Origin: Acidobacteriota bacterium | GTDB lineage: Bacteria > Acidobacteriota > Thermoanaerobaculia > Thermoanaerobaculales > Sulfomarinibacteraceae | Reading direction: 5' to 3' | Assembly (NCBI GenBank): GCA_013152895.1 | Contig: JAADFN010000089.1 | Coordinates: forward strand, 1 to 37,624 | DNA: 37,624 bases | In this document: positions 32,607 to 37,624 of the stretch, piece by piece | How the letters are laid out: every line of letters starts with the position of its first letter | Numbering within the stretch: position 1 is the first letter of the stretch | Position numbers and translations under genes: made by a program | The notes under the pieces: model-generated | The model's input: the letters and a program-made list of their open reading frames with translations, nothing else | The model's database searches: none | What the model was told of the DNA's origin: nothing

Positions 32607-32622
32607 ACACCAGTGTAGCGCA
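32607..32622 (-). promoter_or_regulatory. Shared 16-bp motif before the 114-aa gene
   Basis: ACACCAGTGTAGCGCA on the plus strand, one base different from the copy at 31973-31988. It contains the dyad ACAC-N2-GTGT and, on the minus strand, the -10-like TACACT 9 nt before the ATG at 32602. Confidence 0.4.
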
Positions 32623-32777
32623 CGCGAACACCATGGCGGGGGTGACTCCCGGCCCAGGTGTCACGCCGGTGGTGGGAAAATGCCGGCTGGCGTCAGTCCA
32701 TACTCGCACGCAACCTTGCGGTCCGGGTGAGACGTGTCACGGGGACGAAGCGGCGACCTGCGACCCGGAGGGCGGAA

Positions 32778-34364
32778 TCACACGGACGGCGCCACGTTGC
32801 GGCGCCGTCTCTTGGGCGCGATCACGAACCCCCCGCTGTCCGCTGGGTTCAACCCGCGCCGCCGCAACACGCGGAGAAAGCTCCGGACCACGTTGGGATC
32901 GAACTGGCGCCCGGCCTCGCGCTCCAGCTCCCTGACGGCCTTGGCCACAGTCATCGCCCCCCGGTAGGGCCGATTGGAAACCATGGCGTCAAAAGCATCA
33001 GCCACGGCCACGATCCGGGCGCCGAGCGGGATCTCCTCGCCCTTGAGCCCAAAGTGACCCGCGAACCGGCCGGAGGTCTGTCCGTCCCAACGCTCCTCGT
33101 GATACCGCACCATCGGCGAGACGTCGCCGGGGAGTCCGCAGCGGTTCAGAATCTGAGCTCCGAGATCCAGGTGCTCCTCCATGACCGCGTACTCTTCCGC
33201 CGTTAGGGAATCCGGCTTCCTCAAAATCGCGGTCGGGACGCCGACCTTGCCGACATCGTGCAGGATAGCCGCGTACCGCACCTTGTCGACGAAGCTCTCA
33301 TCGAGCCCCATCTCGCTGGCGATTTCCGAAGCGAGGAGGCCGACCCGTTCGACGTGGTGAACGGTCGCAACATCGCTGGCCTCGAGCGCCGCCGCAAGGG
33401 CGACGACCGTGACATCCAGGCCCTCCTTGGTGTCTTCCCACTGCTGGTGAAGCCGCTTGGTGAGCTCGATATTGCGGGTGCGCATCGTGCCGGCGATCAC
33501 TGTAAAGAGCCAGAACACCAGGAGGTTCCCGTAGACGACGATAAGCCGGTGAGGGCTCTGAAGCGGGCTGATACCGGCAACGCTCGACTCGAAGCCGAGG
33601 GTCAAGAGGTAGAGCAGGGCCATGATGGCGTTTCCCAGCGCTCCCGCGGGCAACCCCCCGTCAACGAGGAGGATCGCGAGCGGAACCAGGTAGAGCAGGG
33701 CCGGCCAGTTGTAGCTGCCACCCACGATGGTATCGTGAAGGTAGATCAAGACGGAAACAGCGGCGATCAGGGCCACTGCCTTTAAGACCAGCCCTCGACG
33801 ACGAAGAAAATGCCAGGAGATGAGACTCGAATCGTCAAAGAACAGGTCTGGCCGTAACCAGAGGAGAAGCGGGAGCGCCAGGATCATGATGGCGATGGCA
33901 TCGGCGGACCACCACATGACGCCCGCCCGGATCGCTGCACGGTTCAACGGCTCGATTCCTGCCAGTATCTTGGGTCCCCGGCAGATGACGACGTTGAGCA
34001 AGGTGTTTGCCATGACAGCCCACACCAGCAGCTTCAGAAAAACCGCCGCATCGCTCCCACCCTTGCGTGGCTTGAGAATCAGCGCCGGGAAAACAGCCTC
34101 CACCGTGTTTCCGACGGCGTACACGAGCATCATGACGAGGGAGCCCTGGGAGCTCCACGGCGTCAGGAGAGTCGCCACGAAGACGGCGAGCGCCGATTCC
34201 CAGGGCCATACCAGGGCCGCCGCGACGCCGACGGCCGATGCCGGGTATACCATTGATATGCCCGGCACGACCCTGAACGCCGCAGCCAGGTGGTTCAACG
34301 CACCGTACACGATAGCAATCGCAACGAAACGAAGAACAAACCGTGGCGAGATCCTGAGAGGCAC
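32778..34364 (-). CDS. Membrane-bound HD-GYP-related phosphohydrolase, GYP motif altered
   Basis: About 528 aa. The first 300 residues hold eight or more membrane helices in MASE1-like layout (VYGALNHLAAAF, YPASAVGVAAALVWPWESA). The C-terminal HD domain has HHVERVGLLAS, ILHDVGKVGVP (HD about 369-370), KPDSLTAEEY and a late VSNRPYRGAMT. The usual HHERWDGxGYPxGLKGEEIP reads HEERWDGQTSGRFAGHFGLKGEEIP in two pieces: the second His is Glu, five residues are inserted and GYP is lost. The fold normally hydrolyses cyclic di-GMP; with these changes the activity is uncertain. GTG 34364 is taken because GGAGGAGG ends 1-5 nt upstream; an open frame extends to 34439 without a site. It probably senses a signal through its membrane part. 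Confidence 0.82.
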   Translation of the reverse strand: MPLRISPRFVLRFVAIAIVYGALNHLAAAFRVVPGISMVYPASAVGVAAALVWPWESALAVFVATLLTPWSSQGSLVMMLVYAVGNTVEAVFPALILKPRKGGSDAAVFLKLLVWAVMANTLLNVVICRGPKILAGIEPLNRAAIRAGVMWWSADAIAIMILALPLLLWLRPDLFFDDSSLISWHFLRRRGLVLKAVALIAAVSVLIYLHDTIVGGSYNWPALLYLVPLAILLVDGGLPAGALGNAIMALLYLLTLGFESSVAGISPLQSPHRLIVVYGNLLVFWLFTVIAGTMRTRNIELTKRLHQQWEDTKEGLDVTVVALAAALEASDVATVHHVERVGLLASEIASEMGLDESFVDKVRYAAILHDVGKVGVPTAILRKPDSLTAEEYAVMEEHLDLGAQILNRCGLPGDVSPMVRYHEERWDGQTSGRFAGHFGLKGEEIPLGARIVAVADAFDAMVSNRPYRGAMTVAKAVRELEREAGRQFDPNVVRSFLRVLRRRGLNPADSGGFVIAPKRRRRNVAPSV

Positions 34365-34393
34365 GCCTCCTCCATCCCTGATAATCTGTAACC

Positions 34394-34399
34394 AGTATA
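34394..34399 (-). promoter_or_regulatory. -10 element of the HD-GYP-like gene
   Basis: TATACT on the minus strand, 29 nt before the GTG at 34364. It is the same hexamer as before the macro-domain and Fe-S oxidoreductase genes. Confidence 0.45.
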
Positions 34400-34451
34400 C
34401 CTCAGGGAATCCAGTCCCTTGCCCACCCGGAAGTGGCATGCTGCCACGTTT

Positions 34452-35084
34452 TCAGGAACGCGGTTGAGAAACGTTCTCTTTACGCTCGCCGCGGGCTTCG
34501 GTCCCTTCGAGAGGGATTCCGGCCAGCCGGGTATAGACGGCGCCGGAGGGGCGGAGCTGGCTGGAAAAGAGAACCAGCTCCGAGCACCGGAACGGTTCGA
34601 AATCGAGATGTCCGCCCCACTCGAGGAAGCGGCTCGCCGCCGCCCGCGGCCACGGCGTCTTGAGGCGGGCGAGGGTCAGGTGCAGGCTCCAGCCACGTCT
34701 TTCGGGCGGCCAACCCGCGTGCACGGCCATCCGCTCGACGGCGTCGACGACTGGCTCCACGCCGGAAACCGTCCCGCCGATCCAGGCGACCCTGGCGCGC
34801 GAGGCCGTGGGGAAAAAGCCGCTCCCGCCCAGGGTGACCGTGACCGGGGGCAGAGCGGCGAGTGAACGGCCCAGCGCGAGAGAGAGATCGTCGAGACGCC
34901 CCCGCCTCGACTCTCCCAGGAACTTGATCGTCAGGTGCAACCCGCCGGGACGTACCCAGCGCGCGGGGGGAAGCTGGCGGTGCAACGCGGCCATGTCCCG
35001 TTCCAAGCGTTCCTTGATGGCCAGCGGGATCTCGAAGGCCAGGAACGCCCTGATCGCCGTCGAAGGCTGACCGCCGCCGTTCAT
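34452..35084 (-). CDS. thpR: RNA 2',3'-cyclic phosphodiesterase (2H family)
   Basis: 210 aa. The two HxTx motifs of the 2H fold are HLTIKFLGE and HLTLARLK. The start RAFLAFEIP and the spacing match ThpR (LigT), a small cytosolic enzyme that opens 2',3'-cyclic phosphates on RNA and can join tRNA halves in vitro. The ATG at 35084 overlaps the cinA stop (ATGA) and has GAGAGG-like bases upstream inside cinA. A cinA-thpR pairing is common in bacteria (often followed by recA, which is not next here). Confidence 0.9.
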   Translation of the reverse strand: MNGGGQPSTAIRAFLAFEIPLAIKERLERDMAALHRQLPPARWVRPGGLHLTIKFLGESRRGRLDDLSLALGRSLAALPPVTVTLGGSGFFPTASRARVAWIGGTVSGVEPVVDAVERMAVHAGWPPERRGWSLHLTLARLKTPWPRAAASRFLEWGGHLDFEPFRCSELVLFSSQLRPSGAVYTRLAGIPLEGTEARGERKENVSQPRS

Positions 35085-36334
35085 CTCTGCCTCTCGTCGA
35101 GCATCCGCCGGAGAAGGTCGAGCGCGAGGTTGGCGCTCCACGTCCGCACCATGGCGCGATCCCCGGGAAAGACCCGGTGGGCGTGCCGCGTTCCCTCCGG
35201 CCCGGCGACGGCCCAGTGCACCAGGCCAACCGGCTTTTCATCCGTACCTCCGCCGGGCCCTGCGATGCCCGTGATCCCGATACCCCAGTCGCTCCCGAAC
35301 CGTTTCTGAACCCCCTCCGCCATGGCGCGAGCCGTGGGCTGGGAGACGGCGCCGTGAGCCCTCAGGATCTCAGGAGAAACATCGAGCAAGGCTTCCTTGG
35401 CCGCGTTGGAATAGGAGATGACGCCTCCGAGAAAGACCTCCGACGAGCCGGGCACGTCGGTAATGAGCTTTCCGATCAGCCCGCCGGTACACGACTCGGC
35501 CGTCGCAAGCGTTTCTTCACGGTTCCGAAGGCGTTGGAGAATCAGCCCGGCAAGCGTGTCCACGTCGGCGCCAACCACGTCCCCGCCAAGCACGGCGCGA
35601 AACGCCCGCTCCATCTCGTCGAGCCGGGTGGCGGCCTCCCCGGCCGAACCAGAGGCCGCCAGGATCAGCCGGACGACTCCGGGCGATGCCAGGATCGTGA
35701 CGTTCTCTCTGCCGAACCGCCCGTACAACGGCTGGATCCTTGCCTCGACGGCGGACTCGATCACGCCGGAAAGCAACAAGGTGCGCGTCGCACACACGCT
35801 TCCCCCGTTTTTTCGCTCGAGCCCGGGGATCAGGTACGTCTCGAGCATCGCCTCCATCTCGGCGGGAACACCTGGAAAGACCGCGAGAAGAGCGCCGTCG
35901 ACATCGATCAGCATCCCGGGCGCCGTTCCACGGGGGTTGGGCAACATCGTTGCGCCAGGGATGCTCCAGGCCATCCGGGAGCACATCTCCGGCATGGGCA
36001 GGCCAAGGATCTCGTACCGCTTCTCGATCGCCGCCATCAATCCATCGTCGAACGCCAGCTCGCGCCCCAGCGCCCGCGCCACCGCCTGGCGCGTCACATC
36101 GTCCCGCGTCGGTCCGAGGCCGCCGGTAACCACGACCAGGTCGGCAGCGGCGAGAAGGCTGGTGACCGCCCCCTCGATGCGTTCCTCCTCGTCGCCGACG
36201 ATCCTCTTCTCGATCACGCGGACACCCACACCGGCCAGCGCCCGCGCGACCTTCAACGAATTCGTGTCCACCCGGGCGCCACCGAGGAGCTCACTCCCAA
36301 CCGCAAGACACGCCGCCGTCCGGATCATCGTCAT
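35081..36334 (-). CDS. cinA: CinA family nicotinamide-nucleotide amidohydrolase
   Basis: 417 aa with both usual domains. N-terminal MoaB-like part: AVGSELLGGARVDTNS, VVTGGLGPTRDDVTRQAVA, FPGVPAEMEAM. C-terminal PncC part: TAESCTGGLIGKLITDVPGSSEVFLGGVISYSN and GITGIAGPGGGT. Together they hydrolyse ADP-ribose or related pyrophosphates and deamidate NMN to NaMN, recycling NAD breakdown products. AGGAGGGG lies 3 nt before the ATG at 36334. It is coupled to thpR by an ATGA overlap and divergent from the MmgE/PrpD gene, with 118 bp between start codons. Confidence 0.93.
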   Translation of the reverse strand: MTMIRTAACLAVGSELLGGARVDTNSLKVARALAGVGVRVIEKRIVGDEEERIEGAVTSLLAAADLVVVTGGLGPTRDDVTRQAVARALGRELAFDDGLMAAIEKRYEILGLPMPEMCSRMAWSIPGATMLPNPRGTAPGMLIDVDGALLAVFPGVPAEMEAMLETYLIPGLERKNGGSVCATRTLLLSGVIESAVEARIQPLYGRFGRENVTILASPGVVRLILAASGSAGEAATRLDEMERAFRAVLGGDVVGADVDTLAGLILQRLRNREETLATAESCTGGLIGKLITDVPGSSEVFLGGVISYSNAAKEALLDVSPEILRAHGAVSQPTARAMAEGVQKRFGSDWGIGITGIAGPGGGTDEKPVGLVHWAVAGPEGTRHAHRVFPGDRAMVRTWSANLALDLLRRMLDERQR

Positions 36335-36388
36335 CCGCCCCTCCTGGAGGTATCATACGACACGTGCCCCTGGCCTCGCGGGGGCGTG

Positions 36389-36394
36389 TAGAAT
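36389..36394 (+). promoter_or_regulatory. -10 element of the MmgE/PrpD gene
   Basis: TAGAAT; transcription at about 36401 would give a leader of about 52 nt filled by the hairpins at 36402-36440. No -35 match is seen. Confidence 0.4.
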
Positions 36395-36401
36395 CAGCTG
36401 C

Positions 36402-36440
36402 CCGGAGCCGGACGCTCCGGCGTCCGTCCACTTGTGGACG
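36402..36440 (+). promoter_or_regulatory. Leader with three mutually exclusive hairpins
   Basis: CCGGAGC (36402-36408) pairs with GCTCCGG (36414-36420); CGGACG (36409-36414) with CGTCCG (36421-36426); CGTCCAC (36425-36431) with GTGGACG (36434-36440). Neighbouring hairpins share bases, so they exclude one another. The last ends 1 nt before GGAGG (36442-36446). Confidence 0.5.
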
Positions 36441-36452
36441 TGGAGGTTTGCC

Positions 36453-37624
36453 ATGGAACACGTGACCCGCCCGATCGCCGAATGGGCTGCAAAGCTGCAG
36501 TTCGAGGATCTTCCCGCCGAGGTCGTCCACGCGGCCAAGCGGTTCCTGATGGACGCCGTCGGCTGCGCCCTCGGCGGTTCCACGCAGCACGACGTTTCAC
36601 TGGCGCGGCAGGTTCTTGCCGAGATCGCCGGAACCGGCCCGGCAACCGTGATGGTCACGGGAGAGCGGATGGACCCGGTCTCCGCCTCCCTGCTCAACGC
36701 CCTGATGATCCGCGTCATGGATTACAACGACATCTACTGGAGGCAGGATCCCTCACATCCGTCCGACCTGATTCCGGCGGCCATGGCTGCCGCCGAACGC
36801 GCGGGCGGCTCCGGGCGGGACCTGATCGTCGGCATCGTCCTGGCCTACGAGTTCGAGCAGCGGCTCTGCGAGGCGTCCTTCCCGGGAATCCGGGAGCTCG
36901 GCTGGCACCACGCGACGCTGACCGCCGCCGCCGCGCCGATCGCGGCCGGCAGGATGTTAGGTCTCGACGCCGAGAAGATCCAGCACGCGATCGGCATCTC
37001 GGCCTCCCGGCACTGCACGACGGGCTCCGTCACGGCCGGCAAGCTGACGATGATGAAGAACACCGTCGATCCGATGGCGACGCAGTCCGGCGTCCTGGCG
37101 GCGCTCCTGGCCGAGCGCGGCTACACGGGGCCGGAGCACGTGCTCGACGGCAAGGAGGGATTCGCCCATGTCTTCGATTCGGAGTGGAAGTGGGAGATCC
37201 TCACGGATGGGCTCGGAAGCTCGTGGAGAATCCTCCAGTGCGGGATGAAGTTCTTCCCCACCGAGGCGCTGACCCACGCCCCGATCTCCGCGACGCTCGA
37301 CCTCGTCACCGGCAACGGCCTCGCTCCGGAAGAGATCGAGCAGGTCACCATCTACTCCCTGGCGCGCGCTGCCGACATCCTGGCCGATCCGAGCAAGTAC
37401 GATCCCCACACCAAGGAAACGGCCGATCACTCGCTGCCGTACGTGATCGCCGCGGCGATCGTCGATCGCGAGGTGACGCCGCGCCAGCTCCGGCCGGAAA
37501 AGATCAACGATCCCACGATCCGGGAGCAGCTTCACAAGGTCAAGGTGCTCGCCGATCCCGAGATCGAAAGCCTCTTCCCGCAGCTGCAACGCGTTCGCGT
37601 CGTCATCTCCACGAAGGACGGGCG
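36453..37624 (+). CDS. MmgE/PrpD family protein, 3' end cut by window edge
   Basis: 390 codons seen, open to the last base; the family is usually 450-500 aa. The N terminus RPIAEWAAKLQFEDLPAEVVHAAKR, then DAVGCALGG, DYNDIYWRQDPSHPSDLIPA, LGWHHATLTA, and KFFPTEALTHAPI match the MmgE/PrpD group, which includes 2-methylcitrate dehydratase, cis-aconitate decarboxylase and related dehydratases of the cytosol. 2-Methylcitrate dehydratase is possible in propionate catabolism, but no prpB/C/D neighbours are seen, so the substrate is open. GGAGG 6 nt before the ATG at 36453 sets the start. It has its own TAGAAT box and a structured leader. Confidence 0.85.
   Translation, partial: MEHVTRPIAEWAAKLQFEDLPAEVVHAAKRFLMDAVGCALGGSTQHDVSLARQVLAEIAGTGPATVMVTGERMDPVSASLLNALMIRVMDYNDIYWRQDPSHPSDLIPAAMAAAERAGGSGRDLIVGIVLAYEFEQRLCEASFPGIRELGWHHATLTAAAAPIAAGRMLGLDAEKIQHAIGISASRHCTTGSVTAGKLTMMKNTVDPMATQSGVLAALLAERGYTGPEHVLDGKEGFAHVFDSEWKWEILTDGLGSSWRILQCGMKFFPTEALTHAPISATLDLVTGNGLAPEEIEQVTIYSLARAADILADPSKYDPHTKETADHSLPYVIAAAIVDREVTPRQLRPEKINDPTIREQLHKVKVLADPEIESLFPQLQRVRVVISTKDG

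Overview
The window is high-GC bacterial chromosome (a sampled 60-nt line inside the aminopeptidase gene is about 68% GC). It is densely coded on both strands and cut by one accessory island at about 12.4-14.9 kb that is visibly poorer in GC (two sampled lines of its first gene are about 43%). The gene set points to a respiring, fatty-acid-oxidising heterotroph: acyl-CoA dehydrogenase, a crotonase relic, a membrane Fe-S ETF:quinone oxidoreductase candidate and a pyrophosphate-type phosphofructokinase. I cannot name the phylum from this window. Ribosome sites are mostly GGAGG-like and -10 boxes are mostly of the form TANNNT (TATACT, TACACT, TAGAAT, TATAAT) with weak -35 boxes. Several genes lack a ribosome site and have the -10 box 6-9 nt before the start codon, which suggests leaderless mRNAs.

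Layout. 1-5.9 kb: 3' part of an MTA/SAH-deaminase-type amidohydrolase, then minus-strand aminotransferase, phosphofructokinase, acyl-CoA dehydrogenase and a degenerate crotonase. 6.0-9.1 kb: plus-strand macro-domain protein, leucyl aminopeptidase and a tandem Usp-like protein, ending at a shared terminator. 9.3-12.4 kb: minus-strand mutY followed by the HdrD-like Fe-S membrane oxidoreductase. The promoter of the latter carries a TGAATGA-N4-TCATTCA palindrome resembling the FadR/YsiA box of fatty-acid regulons.

12.4-14.9 kb is the island. It holds a 5' fragment of an integron integrase gene, an attI-like region, two gene cassettes (an HhH-GPD-like DNA glycosylase relative and a membrane/zinc-ribbon protein), a clear attC site, and an internally deleted ISL3-family transposase. 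The first cassette can be delimited to the base, because its 5' end and the left arm of its attC are perfectly complementary over 9 nt.

14.9-21.9 kb: minus-strand Lon-like protease and a pgsA - MMPL/RND transporter - KtrB/TrkH cluster joined by GTGA start/stop overlaps. 22-23.7 kb: an unusual membrane-anchored polysaccharide deacetylase whose 3' end overlaps a convergent patatin gene. 23.6-26.4 kb: minus-strand ridA - yqeB-type maturation factor - patatin (ATGA overlaps) and hpt. 26.4-30.2 kb, plus strand: an unrecognised 556-aa protein, an RDD membrane protein, a class V aminotransferase/cysteine desulfurase and a DUF3343 putative Se/S carrier. YqeB, the desulfurase and DUF3343 are all associated with selenium-dependent molybdenum hydroxylase maturation, although no hydroxylase or selD lies in view. 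30.4-37.6 kb: extracytoplasmic solute-binding lipoprotein, a small conserved-looking hypothetical, a degenerate HD-GYP membrane protein, thpR, cinA, and the 5' part of an MmgE/PrpD-family gene behind a leader of mutually exclusive hairpins.
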